Assembly (NCBI RefSeq): GCF_900112135.1
Contig: NZ_FOLC01000004.1
Coordinates: 62,001 to 126,000, forward strand
Direction of reading: 5' to 3'
Length of the DNA: 64,000 bases
Source: Collimonas sp. OK412
GTDB taxonomy: Bacteria; Pseudomonadota; Gammaproteobacteria; Burkholderiales; Burkholderiaceae_D
Each line of letters begins with the position of its first letter. Within the stretch, counting starts at the first letter, position 1. The notes below the pieces were generated by a model, which saw only the letters and a program-made list of their open reading frames with translations, made no database searches and was not told where the DNA came from. Shown here one piece after another: positions 9,824-21,192 of the stretch. The position numbers and the translations under genes were made by a program.

Positions 9824-10362
9824 TGCGGAGCTTTCGGGCGCGGCTGGATGACAGCGCGTATGCGTCCGGCGCCAGCCTGGCTATTGCCGTTGACGGTATT
9901 GTTGACCGAATAGAATTCGGTGCGGCTGTCGTAGGAAATGAATTCGCCGTTCACTTCGTCGGTCGGCTTGTCGCCTTGCAGGCGGCGCATCTGCGCCTTG
10001 GAAAACAGCTTGGTGATTTCTGTCTTGCCGTCGTATTCGATGCGTTCGGCATGGCCGTCGATCCACAGGTCGGGGCCGCCGTCGCGTTTTTGCTTGAACG
10101 TGGCGAGCTTGCCGGGATCTGCGTACAGGGTGGCGAACTGGTAGCCGGACGGATCGGTAGTCACCACCACGCGGTCGGCTTTCATCAGCAGCGTACCGCG
10201 CGTCAGCACCACGTTGCCGGTAGCGACATTGACCTGCTTGACGTCGTCATAGGTGAGCTGGTCGGAATCGATCAGCGTCGGTTTTTCGGAATCTGCTTTT
10301 TCTGCATGCGCCACGCCTATGGCGCTAAGCAACAGCAGGGATATGAAAAATAGTCGTTTCAT
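9820..10362 (-). CDS. lptA: Lipopolysaccharide transport periplasmic protein LptA
   Basis: LptA is the periplasmic bridge protein that carries LPS between LptC and the outer-membrane LptDE complex. The 180-residue product has a signal peptide ([20 protein letters not shown]) and the beta-jellyroll OstA/LptA repeat ([32 protein letters not shown]). Its stop overlaps the lptB start by four bases and it follows lptC in the same direction, giving the standard lptC-lptA-lptB order. Confidence 0.95.
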   Translation of the reverse strand: MKRLFFISLLLLSAIGVAHAEKADSEKPTLIDSDQLTYDDVKQVNVATGNVVLTRGTLLMKADRVVVTTDPSGYQFATLYADPGKLATFKQKRDGGPDLWIDGHAERIEYDGKTEITKLFSKAQMRRLQGDKPTDEVNGEFISYDSRTEFYSVNNTVNGNSQAGAGRIRAVIQPRPKAPQ

Positions 10363-10418
10363 GAAAAATCCTGGATAAAGGATAGAACGGTGTGCATAAA
10401 ATGGCCTGTTTGCCTGGA

Positions 10419-11012
10419 TCAGCGAGGTTTGGGCGGAAACACGCCGTGGACCTTGCTGAACAGTTTCAGTACACGCGTGGAATTATTGAAATCCATGCCG
10501 GTGCCATGCAATACCGATTGTCCCAGCGTGAGCTCCACCGGTTTGTCGGACTGCATGACGTCGTCGTCGGGCAGCAGCAGCAGGTATTCGGATTTCAGGT
10601 GGAAATTGTCGGCCTGCGGCGTCTTCGGCCGGTCCGCATTGACGTCGCCGTACAGATGCACCTTGCTGTTGTTGTCTTCGATCTTGCCGCGGTCGGCGCG
10701 CAGGTTCATCGGCGGCTTTTCCTTGTCAAGGCTGTGGATCAGCGGCTTTTGCACATCGAACGAATCATCGCCTGGATTATGTGTCAGCCGGTCGCCCGAG
10801 ATGTTGTAGCGCGGCTGCCCGGTGGGCGACATCTGCACGTAATTGAAATGCTCGACGAAATAATCGGGTTCGGTGCGCGCCGCCTTCGGCAGCAGGTCTT
10901 CGGTATTCTGGTGCATCACCTGCACCAGCCAGAAACTGCCGAGCGCCAGCAAGATGAACAATATCAGCAGCAGCAGGAAGCGGAAGCGGTAGGTGGAGCG
11001 CAGGTTTTTCAT
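10419..11012 (-). CDS. lptC: LPS export ABC transporter periplasmic protein LptC
   Basis: LptC is a bitopic inner-membrane protein that receives LPS from LptB2FG and hands it to LptA. The 197-residue product has one N-terminal transmembrane helix (RFLLLLILFILLALGSFWLV, about 9-28) and a periplasmic jellyroll with the LptC motif (PRYNISGDRLTHNP, then LYGDVNADRP). The start codon overlaps the kdsC stop by four bases, so coupling to Kdo synthesis is translational. Confidence 0.93.
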   Translation of the reverse strand: MKNLRSTYRFRFLLLLILFILLALGSFWLVQVMHQNTEDLLPKAARTEPDYFVEHFNYVQMSPTGQPRYNISGDRLTHNPGDDSFDVQKPLIHSLDKEKPPMNLRADRGKIEDNNSKVHLYGDVNADRPKTPQADNFHLKSEYLLLLPDDDVMQSDKPVELTLGQSVLHGTGMDFNNSTRVLKLFSKVHGVFPPKPR

Positions 11013-11590
11013 GCAATGCCCTGCGGTGTGGTGCGCAGGTACGACGCCAGCGTCGCTGCGTAGGTATTTTGCGCCTGCATGATCAGGTCGCAGATTTCAC
11101 GCGCGGCGCCGTGGCCGCCGCTGGCCTGGGTGACATAGTGCACGCGGCTGCGGACATCGGGATGGCCGTTGGGAACGCTGACCGCAAAACCGACCTGCGA
11201 CAGGATCGGCAAGTCGATCACATCGTCGCCGATAAAGCCGCAGGCATCCGGCGCCAGTCCCAGCTGTGCAAGCAATTTGACAAATGCCGCGTGCTTGTCA
11301 TGTACGCCTTGCTGCACATGAGCGATGCCAAGGTCGCTGGCGCGGCGGCTGACGATCGCCGACTGCCGCGCGCTGATGATGGCGGTGGCGACGCCGCTCT
11401 GCTGCAACTGCTTGATGCCGTGGCCGTCGAGCGCGTTAAAGCGCTTGAGCTGTTCGCCGTCGGCGCCGTACAGCAGGCCGCCGTCAGTCAGGATGCCGTC
11501 GACGTCGAAAATCATCAGGCGCACCCGCGCTGCGCGCGCTGTCAGGTCGGCGAGGTTGGTGCTGTCGCCGTGCTTGGCCTGGATATTCAT
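11009..11590 (-). CDS. kdsC: 3-deoxy-D-manno-octulosonate 8-phosphate phosphatase KdsC
   Basis: KdsC dephosphorylates Kdo-8-phosphate to Kdo, the inner-core LPS sugar. The 193-residue protein is a C0-type HAD phosphatase: nucleophile motif FDVDGILTDGG (about 28-38), the SAR motif II (TAIISARQS), Lys in GVHDKHAA, and motif IV GDDVIDLPIL. It lacks a large cap domain, as expected for this tetrameric family. Its start abuts the kdsD stop (TGATG). Confidence 0.96.
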   Translation of the reverse strand: MNIQAKHGDSTNLADLTARAARVRLMIFDVDGILTDGGLLYGADGEQLKRFNALDGHGIKQLQQSGVATAIISARQSAIVSRRASDLGIAHVQQGVHDKHAAFVKLLAQLGLAPDACGFIGDDVIDLPILSQVGFAVSVPNGHPDVRSRVHYVTQASGGHGAAREICDLIMQAQNTYAATLASYLRTTPQGIA

Positions 11591-12621
11591 CAGATTACCT
11601 TGGCGCGCGTCAGGTCATGGATATGCAGCGCGCCGACCAGCATGCCAGTGGCGTCGGTGACCAGCAGCTGGTTGATGCGGAATTGCTCCATCATGTGCAC
11701 CGCGTCGACCGCCAGCTGGTCCGGGCCGATGGAGCGCGGGTTGGCGTGCATGACGTCGGCGATCGTGAGCTTGGTGAAATCCTGCACCTGTTCGATCAGC
11801 CGCCGCAGGTCGCCATCGGTAAAGACGCCGATGGCATGGAATTTTTCATCCACCACGGCGGTCATGGCGATGCCCTTGCGGGTGATTTCCAGCAGCGCCA
11901 GCGACAGCGATACGTCCGCGGTCACGGCCGGAATCGCTTCGCCGCTGCGCATGACGTCGCGCACGTGGGTCAGCAGGCGCCGTCCGAGCGCGCCGCCGGG
12001 ATGGGAGCGGGCGAAATCTTCTTCGCGGAAGCCGCGCGCGTCCAGCAGCGCCACCGCCAGGGCGTCGCCCATCGCCAGCGTCGCGGTGGTGCTGGCGGTC
12101 GGCGCCAGGTTCAGCGGACAGGCTTCCTGGTCGACCCGGACATCCAGGTGCACATTGGCCAGTTGCGCCAGCGCCGAGTCCTGGTTGCCGGTCATCGCGA
12201 TCAGGCTGGCGCCCATGCGTTTGATGATCGGCACGATCGCCATCAGCTCCGCGGTTTCGCCGGAATTCGAAATGGCGATGAACGCATCGTCCTCGGTCAC
12301 CATGCCGAGGTCGCCATGCGCCGCTTCGGCCGGATGGATGAACAAGGCCGGGGTGCCGGTAGAGGCCAGCGTGGCAGCGATCTTGCGGGCGATATGGCCG
12401 GATTTCCCTATTCCAGAGACCACCACCCGGCCGCTGCAGTTGAGCAGCAAGGCAATCGCCTGTGCAAAAGGATCGTTGACGTCGTCGGAAACCCGGTTCT
12501 TCAGAGCGATGATGGCATCGGCTTCGATTTGCAGGGTGCTCCGAGCAAGTTTCAGCGCACGGCCGGCGTCGAATGACTTGGGCAGGGTTTGGGACAAAAT
12601 TTTAGTATCGGTTAGACTCAT
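11590..12621 (-). CDS. kdsD: D-arabinose 5-phosphate isomerase (KpsF/GutQ family)
   Basis: This enzyme interconverts ribulose 5-phosphate and arabinose 5-phosphate, the first committed step to Kdo. The 343-residue protein has an N-terminal SIS domain (VVVSGIGKSGHIARKIAATLASTG, then HGDLGMV with a catalytic His) and two C-terminal CBS domains (from about residue 215; DVMRSGEAIPAV and DVMHANPRSIGPD). It heads the minus-strand kdsD-kdsC-lptCAB-rpoN-hpf block and is divergent from the antiporter gene. Confidence 0.95.
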   Translation of the reverse strand: MSLTDTKILSQTLPKSFDAGRALKLARSTLQIEADAIIALKNRVSDDVNDPFAQAIALLLNCSGRVVVSGIGKSGHIARKIAATLASTGTPALFIHPAEAAHGDLGMVTEDDAFIAISNSGETAELMAIVPIIKRMGASLIAMTGNQDSALAQLANVHLDVRVDQEACPLNLAPTASTTATLAMGDALAVALLDARGFREEDFARSHPGGALGRRLLTHVRDVMRSGEAIPAVTADVSLSLALLEITRKGIAMTAVVDEKFHAIGVFTDGDLRRLIEQVQDFTKLTIADVMHANPRSIGPDQLAVDAVHMMEQFRINQLLVTDATGMLVGALHIHDLTRAKVI

Positions 12622-12752
12622 CCCGAAAGTATAAACGAAATCCTAAAGCAAAAAACTTGCCAGTCTCGATCGGCTTCAATTAATCTGTCCCTAGTTCTGC
12701 CCGCATTAGCGTTGCTGCAACAATGTGTTGATATTGAAATAATTAATTACCA

Positions 12753-14780
12753 ATGATGCTTACCGGACTAGAACTGACAATCTTGCTGCTTGGCTCCGCC
12801 GTACTGGGCGTGGTGGCTTTTCGCAGCTTTCATTTGCCGCCGATGCTGGGCTACCTGGCGGTGGGTATCCTGATCGGCCCGCATGCGCTGGGTTTTGCCG
12901 AAGACAACGCCACCACCCACGCGCTGGCGGAATTCGGCGTGGTGTTCCTGATGTTTTCGATCGGCCTCGAGTTTTCGCTGCCGAAACTGACGGCGATGCG
13001 GCATATCGTGTTCGGCCTGGGCATGGCGCAGGTTGGATTGACCATCGGCGCCACCATGCTGTTCAGCTGGCTGATGGCGGTCATCCTGCCGCAGCTCACC
13101 AATATCAGCTGGCAGGCTGCGTTCGCCCTGGGCGGCGCGCTGACCATGTCTTCCACGGCTATCGTGTCCAAGCTGCTGACCGAACGCATGGAGCTGGAAA
13201 GCGAACACGGCCGCCGCATCATCGGCATCCTGCTGTTCCAGGACCTGGCGCTGGTGCCTTTGCTGATCGTGGTGCCGGCCCTTGCCGAGCATAACGGCAA
13301 CCTGCTGGCGACGCTGGCCTGGGCCAGCGGCAAGGCGGTGCTGGTGCTGGCGCTGCTGCTGTTCTTTGGCCAGAAGCTGATGCGGCGCTGGTTCCAGATC
13401 GTGGTGCGGCGCCGTTCGCAGGAGCTGTTCATGCTGAACCTGCTGCTGATCACGCTGGCCGCAGCCTGGATTACCGAGCGCGCCGGCCTGTCGCTGGCGC
13501 TGGGCGCGTTCATTGCCGGCATGCTGATTTCGGAAACCGAATACAAGCACCAGGTGGAAGAAGACATCAAATCGTTCCGGGACGTGCTGCTGGGGCTGTT
13601 CTTCATCACCGTCGGCATGCTGCTCAACCTGCGCCTGGTGATTGAACACTGGTGGCTGGTATTGCTGCTGCTGATCGGCCCGGTGTTCCTCAAGTTCGTG
13701 CTGATCGCGGCGCTGGCGAAAATCTTTCGCTCATCCACCGGCGTCGCGCTGCGCACCGGCCTGGCGCTGGCGCAGGCCGGGGAGTTCGGTTTCGTGCTGC
13801 TGAACCAGGCCGGCGGCCTGCAGCTGGTTGATCCCTTGCTGATCCAGCTGATCCTGGCGTCGATGGTGTTGTCGATGCTGGCGGCGCCATTCATCCTGGC
13901 CAAATCCGACGCCATCGTGATGAAACTGTCTTCCAGCGAATGGATGATGCAGTCGCTGGCCTTGACCCAGATCGCGACGCGCACCATGGCCACCAAGAAG
14001 CACGTGATCATTGCCGGCTTCGGCCGCAGCGGCCAGAGCCTGGCCAAGCTGCTGGAAGAAGAGGGCATCGATTACCACGCGCTCGATCTCGACCCCGACC
14101 GCGTGCGCGACGCCCGCTCTGCCGGCGCGCATGTCTCCTACGGCGACGCCTCGCGCCGCGAAAGCCTGGTGGCGGCCGGCGTCCATCGCGCCGCCGCCCT
14201 GGTGATCACCTACGCCAGCACGCCCTCGGCCTTGAAGGTATTGCACCATGTCAGCGAACTGGCGCCGGCCCTGCCGGTAATCGTCCGCAGCTACGACGAC
14301 ACCGATCTCGACCAGCTGCGCGCCGCCGGCGCCACTGAAGTGGTGCCGGAAGCGCTGGAGGGCAGCCTGATGCTGGCCTCGCATGCACTGGTCATGCTGG
14401 GAGTGCCCTTGCGCCGGGTGGTGCACCGGGTACAGGCGACGCGCGACGAACGTTATGCCGCGCTGCGCGGTTTTTTCCACGGCATCGACGATGCGCAGGA
14501 TACCGCCGACCACCTGCAGGTGCGCCTGCACTCGGTGGCTTTGCCGGAAGGCGCGCGCGCCATCGGCCGTTCGCTGGCCTGGTTAGGCTTGCCGGAAATG
14601 GGCGCCGAGATCGCCGCCTTGCGGCGCGGCCGCAGCGGCATTGCGCCGACGCCGGAAGCAGTGTTGCAGGCAGGAGACATCGTCGTCTTGCGCGGCGCCG
14701 CCGACGCCATCTCCCGCGCCGAAGGGCGTTTACTGCAAGCCTGGAGCAGCGCCAGCCAGCACAGCGACGAAGATTTTTGA
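12753..14780 (+). CDS. Monovalent cation:proton antiporter, CPA2/Kef family with RCK domain
   Basis: The 675-residue protein combines a CPA2 Na+/H+ exchanger-type membrane domain (about residues 1-385, some 12 helices, with SLALGAFIAGMLISETEYKHQVEEDI and LGLFFITVGM) with a TrkA-N/RCK nucleotide-binding domain starting near 413 (HVIIAGFGRSGQSLA) and a TrkA-C domain near 585-665. It resembles YbaL/KefB-type potassium efflux systems. A glutathione-gated ancillary KefF/KefG subunit gene is not adjacent, so gating is unknown. Two ATGs (12753 and 12756) are possible and neither has a clear Shine-Dalgarno. It is commonly divergent from kdsD in this order. Confidence 0.88.
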   Translation: MMLTGLELTILLLGSAVLGVVAFRSFHLPPMLGYLAVGILIGPHALGFAEDNATTHALAEFGVVFLMFSIGLEFSLPKLTAMRHIVFGLGMAQVGLTIGATMLFSWLMAVILPQLTNISWQAAFALGGALTMSSTAIVSKLLTERMELESEHGRRIIGILLFQDLALVPLLIVVPALAEHNGNLLATLAWASGKAVLVLALLLFFGQKLMRRWFQIVVRRRSQELFMLNLLLITLAAAWITERAGLSLALGAFIAGMLISETEYKHQVEEDIKSFRDVLLGLFFITVGMLLNLRLVIEHWWLVLLLLIGPVFLKFVLIAALAKIFRSSTGVALRTGLALAQAGEFGFVLLNQAGGLQLVDPLLIQLILASMVLSMLAAPFILAKSDAIVMKLSSSEWMMQSLALTQIATRTMATKKHVIIAGFGRSGQSLAKLLEEEGIDYHALDLDPDRVRDARSAGAHVSYGDASRRESLVAAGVHRAAALVITYASTPSALKVLHHVSELAPALPVIVRSYDDTDLDQLRAAGATEVVPEALEGSLMLASHALVMLGVPLRRVVHRVQATRDERYAALRGFFHGIDDAQDTADHLQVRLHSVALPEGARAIGRSLAWLGLPEMGAEIAALRRGRSGIAPTPEAVLQAGDIVVLRGAADAISRAEGRLLQAWSSASQHSDEDF

Positions 14781-14800
14781 AATAATACCCATTCTCATTC
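14781..14800. promoter_or_regulatory. Possible Fur box upstream of the PepSY gene
   Basis: AATAATACCCATTCTCATTC lies immediately after the antiporter stop and about 45 bases before the PepSY start. Read on the other strand it gives GAATGAGAATGGGTATTATT, resembling the AT-rich NATAAT/GAGAAT hexamers of proteobacterial Fur sites. Similarity is partial, so iron control of the downstream gene is an inference. Confidence 0.45.
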
Positions 14801-14845
14801 AATCGACATTTACAATACGAACTTTGAGTAAGCGGGTTTGTGATT

Positions 14846-16000
14846 GTGAAAAAAGAAATACGTCATTGGTTGGTCAAGCTGCACCGCTACAGCGGCTTGC
14901 TGCTGTCTTTGTATATTGTCATGGCAGGCCTGACCGGCGCCGCGCTGGCGTTCAACGACGACATCGACGCCTGGCTCAATCCGCAGTTCTACCATCTCGG
15001 CTCCAGCGGCGGCAGGCAGCCGATCGATGCCTTGGCGGCCCGGGTTGAGCAGGATTATCCGCACGCGCGGCTGGCCTTTTTCTCGATGGGGCAGGACGCC
15101 AACGCGCCGCTCGAGGCAAAACTGCGGCCGCGCAAGCCGAGCGATGAGCTGGCGGTGGATACGGTGTTTATCGATCCGGTCACGGCGGCCGTGGTCGGCG
15201 AGCGCAATACCAAGGCAGTCAGCCTGGCCCCGCAAAACCTGATGCCTTTCCTGTTCCGCCTGCATCGCTACCTGCTGCTGGACAAGCCCGGCGCCATCAT
15301 TTCCGGCAGCCTCGGCCTGTTATGGCTGGCGACGCTGCTGATCGGCTTCGCGCTGGCCTGGCCCAGGCATCGCAAGGGCTGGGGCAAGGCGCTGTCGATC
15401 AAGCGCGGCGCCGGCAGTTTTCGCCTGATGTATGACTTGCATCGTACGGTCGGCCTGGTCGCCGGGGTGCTTCTGGTGATCACCGCTTTTACCGGCGCCG
15501 TGATGAACCTGCCGGACGTTGCCCGTCCGCTGGTCTCCAGCCTGTCGCCGCTGACGCCGCCGCCCAAGGAAGTCGCCAAATCGCTGGCTACCGAGAACAA
15601 GCGGCAGATCAGCTGGCAGCAGGCGCTGGCTTCGGCGCAAGCCAGCCTGCCGCTTGCCACCCCGGCACGCATCGCGCGTGACGAAAAACACGGCATTTAC
15701 CAGGTCCGCCTGCGCAAGCCGGACGATATCCAGGACAGCGGCAGCGTACGCGTATTTGTCGACTCTGCCGACGGCCGTGTGCTGCGCTCGCTGGATCCGT
15801 TGAAAGGCTCGGCCGGCGATACCTTCATCGGCGTGCAATACGGTTTGCATACCGGCCAGATCATGGGTTTGCCGGGCAAGATGCTGGTCGCCTTTCTCGG
15901 TTTCCTGCCGCTATTGTTCATGATTACCGGCATCGCCATCTGGCTGAAAAAGCGCAAATCGGAAGCGCTGGTGAGAGCGCGCCACCTGCACCCGGCCTGA
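14846..16000 (+). CDS. PepSY-associated transmembrane protein, probable iron-uptake-linked reductase component
   Basis: The product (about 384 aa) has the PepSY-TM layout: an N-terminal helix with the HRYSGLLLSLYIVMAGLTGA motif, a periplasmic PepSY-like domain, a second LHRYLLL...LLWLATLLIGFALAWPR helix, a third DLHRTVGLVAGVLLVITAFTGAVM helix and a C-terminal helix. Conserved His residues before the helices suggest haem or metal binding. Relatives are often next to siderophore receptors and are proposed to reduce ferric siderophores. GTG codons at 14840 and 14846 are both possible starts and neither has a strong ribosome site. A Fur-like site lies just upstream. Confidence 0.8.
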   Translation: MKKEIRHWLVKLHRYSGLLLSLYIVMAGLTGAALAFNDDIDAWLNPQFYHLGSSGGRQPIDALAARVEQDYPHARLAFFSMGQDANAPLEAKLRPRKPSDELAVDTVFIDPVTAAVVGERNTKAVSLAPQNLMPFLFRLHRYLLLDKPGAIISGSLGLLWLATLLIGFALAWPRHRKGWGKALSIKRGAGSFRLMYDLHRTVGLVAGVLLVITAFTGAVMNLPDVARPLVSSLSPLTPPPKEVAKSLATENKRQISWQQALASAQASLPLATPARIARDEKHGIYQVRLRKPDDIQDSGSVRVFVDSADGRVLRSLDPLKGSAGDTFIGVQYGLHTGQIMGLPGKMLVAFLGFLPLLFMITGIAIWLKKRKSEALVRARHLHPA

Positions 16001-16021
16001 CAGCGGCCGAGGCCGCGATAG

Positions 16022-17239
16022 CTACTTCGGTTGCCGCAGCTTGCCGAACAACCAGCCGGTCTTGCTGCCGCTGAGCGTCATCGCCATCTGCTGGCGCGCG
16101 ATAGGCATGCCGCATAGCGGGCCCAGGGCGATGTCGCGCAAGGTGCTGGCGATGCGCGAATCGGATTGGAAAAAGGGCGTCAGCAACTTGCTGGCGCCCT
16201 GGTAATAACGCAGATGCGTGCGCCGCCGCTGCGAATACAGGGCCAGCGCTTGCTCCACCACCGGCGCCTCGGCAAAACAGGCCGCCAGCGTCATCGCATC
16301 GACCAGCGCCAGGTTGGCGCCTTGCCCCAGCTGCGGACTGGTGGCGTGGGCGCAGTCGCCGATGCAGACTACCCGCGCATCGTGCCAGTGCCGCATCTGC
16401 ACATCGGCATAACGCGCAAAGGTCAGTTGCTCCTGGCTTTGTATATGTTGCAGGACCGTGGCAACCGGAGCCAGCTCCAGCACCGATTTCTTCCAAGCCT
16501 CCAGTCCTTGCTCTTGCCAATGCTGCAGGCGGTCCGCGCGCAGGCTCCAGAACAGGCTGAGTATCGGTCTTTCCATTTGCTTATACGCAAAGCCGGTAGG
16601 CATCAGGCCCAGCATCTGGTGCGCATGGCGGAACCATTGGCGCAGTCCGCCCTGCGTCAGGCCATCGTCAGGCACCAGCGCCCATAGTGCACCCCAGGGA
16701 TAAGGCGTGACCTTTTGCGGAATCGCCAGCGCCGCCCGCAGTTGCGAACGGGTGCCGTCGGCGATGACGGCGCAATCGAATTCGCCGGCGGCAGCCTCAA
16801 CGCTGCCTGGTGCAGGATCGCGGGAAAACAGCAAGGTCTTGCCGCCCGACTGCTGGATGCGGGTGATGTCGGTTGCGCTGCGGACTGCGATTCCCGCTGT
16901 CTGCACCGCTTGCCACAACACGGAAAACAAGGCGCCGCGATGCAGGCCGAGGCCGAACGATTGCGGATCATGGTGGCGATAGCGCACATCCAGCACGGTG
17001 CGGCCGCCGGCCGTGGTGCCGAACAGGCGGTCGTTGCGGGCGCCGTGTTCCAGGATGGTGTCAAGCAGGCCAAGCGCCGCCAGCACGTGCATGCCGGTCG
17101 GCTGCAGCAAGATGCCGGCGCCTACCGCGGTGGGTTGCGCCACGCGTTCGAACAAGGTGACCTGGTGGCCGGCGCGGGCCAGGAACAGGGCGCTGGCGGC
17201 GCCCGCGGTGCCGCCGCCGACGATGGCTATGCGCAGCAT
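16022..17239 (-). CDS. FAD-dependent aromatic monooxygenase-like protein
   Basis: The 405-residue protein is a class A flavoprotein monooxygenase related to UbiH and salicylate hydroxylases. It shows the FAD dinucleotide motif IVGGGTAGAASALFLARAG (5-23), a DG-type motif (CAVIADGTRSQLR) and the second FAD motif CIGDCAHATSPQLGQGANLALVDA (about 295-318). The usual GD in motif three is intact. Substrate cannot be read from the sequence. It is 25 bases from a phytanoyl-CoA dioxygenase-like gene on the same strand, so the two probably act on related small molecules. Confidence 0.82.
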   Translation of the reverse strand: MLRIAIVGGGTAGAASALFLARAGHQVTLFERVAQPTAVGAGILLQPTGMHVLAALGLLDTILEHGARNDRLFGTTAGGRTVLDVRYRHHDPQSFGLGLHRGALFSVLWQAVQTAGIAVRSATDITRIQQSGGKTLLFSRDPAPGSVEAAAGEFDCAVIADGTRSQLRAALAIPQKVTPYPWGALWALVPDDGLTQGGLRQWFRHAHQMLGLMPTGFAYKQMERPILSLFWSLRADRLQHWQEQGLEAWKKSVLELAPVATVLQHIQSQEQLTFARYADVQMRHWHDARVVCIGDCAHATSPQLGQGANLALVDAMTLAACFAEAPVVEQALALYSQRRRTHLRYYQGASKLLTPFFQSDSRIASTLRDIALGPLCGMPIARQQMAMTLSGSKTGWLFGKLRQPK

Positions 17240-17264
17240 GGCGGCTGCACGCTGAAGGCGAGCT

Positions 17265-18044
17265 TCAATGGCTCAGCAGGATATTTTCGGAAGCGGCGGA
17301 GCGGCTGCCGGGCAGCGGCTGGTTGCTTTGCCCGTGATAGGCAAACACCACCGATTGCTTGACCGCTTCGGTATTGTTCCGTCCGGCGGCATGGAACAGG
17401 CCGCTATGGAAAAACACCACGTCGCCTTGCTGCAGTTCCACTGCTTTCCCTTGCGCAAACAAGGCCTGGTTTGCCGCCACTTCCGGGCGCAGGAAATCGA
17501 GCTCATCCATTTGCTCGGGCTTGATATCGAAGCGGTGCGAACCGGGAATGAAGCGCAGGCCGCCGTTGTCCTGGTTCTCGCTGTCGAGCGCCAGCCAGAC
17601 CGAGATCAGCTCGTTGCGCGGGAACGACCAGTAGCGGATATCGCGATGCCAGCCGGTGGCGGTGCCGAAATGCGGGTGCTTGGTCATCACGCAGTTATGG
17701 TGCGACAAGGTGAGGCATGCCGGCTCGCCGAGCAGCAGTTCCAGCATCGCCACCAGCTGCGGATTGCCGGCCCAGGCGCGATAGCTGTCATGGCGCTGGT
17801 AGGCATTGCGCAAGCGGCGCGCGGTGCGGCCGCCGGCGCTGTCGAGCGATTTCGGCGCGCCGGCATAACCGACTTCAGCTTCGTATTCCAGCGGCGCTAT
17901 CGCCTGCGCCAGGTGTGCATTGGCGGTGGCGATCATCAGTTGGCAATCCGCAGCCGGCACCATGCGCGGCAGGATCAGGTAACCGTCTTTTTCAAAGGCG
18001 TCGATTTGCGCTGCGGACAGCGCCGGAGTGGTGTGGGTAGACAT
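17265..18044 (-). CDS. Phytanoyl-CoA dioxygenase (PhyH) family protein
   Basis: This is a Fe(II)/2-oxoglutarate-dependent oxygenase of about 259 residues. The iron-binding HxD is His133-Asp135 in TGWHRDIRYW and the distal His is in FFHSGLFHAAG; a downstream basic residue for 2-oxoglutarate is plausible but not certain. The N-terminus FEKDGYLILPRMV is typical of the family. I prefer the ATG at 18044 (weak GAGA upstream) over 18068, which has no ribosome site. Bacterial PhyH enzymes hydroxylate varied substrates such as ectoine or secondary metabolites; nothing here singles one out. Confidence 0.82.
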   Translation of the reverse strand: MSTHTTPALSAAQIDAFEKDGYLILPRMVPAADCQLMIATANAHLAQAIAPLEYEAEVGYAGAPKSLDSAGGRTARRLRNAYQRHDSYRAWAGNPQLVAMLELLLGEPACLTLSHHNCVMTKHPHFGTATGWHRDIRYWSFPRNELISVWLALDSENQDNGGLRFIPGSHRFDIKPEQMDELDFLRPEVAANQALFAQGKAVELQQGDVVFFHSGLFHAAGRNNTEAVKQSVVFAYHGQSNQPLPGSRSAASENILLSH

Positions 18045-18134
18045 GGTTATCTCGTTTATCGCATCCATTGACGAAGCGCGGGCCCGGGTGCTGCTGCTCC
18101 CAGGCCAAGGCGGCCGTCGATATGAAATGGCTGT

Positions 18135-20999
<2,865 letters not shown>

Positions 21000-21192
21000 C
21001 TACAGCTTTCAGCGTGAGTTTAAGGCCGTGTTGGCTTGTTGGAATTGCAATTTTCACGTCTGAAAGGCTTGCCGCGAGGCCCCTGGCGGGAATCGCTGCC
21101 GGGCGCGGCCATGCCATATCAAACGGATCAACCTGATACTATAACGGGTTTCGATCTTCGTCGTTGTGCAGCCTTAACAGCGCCATCCGGTA

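Noticed and set aside
12680-12700. CTGTCCCTA in the kdsD-antiporter gap resembles the RAYT repeat core
   Set aside because: Only nine bases match and there is no inverted partner; chance similarity is likely.
16003-16016. GCGGCC-GA-GGCCGC dyad between convergent PepSY and monooxygenase genes
   Set aside because: The two-base loop cannot form a good hairpin and no T-run follows, so it is not called as a terminator.
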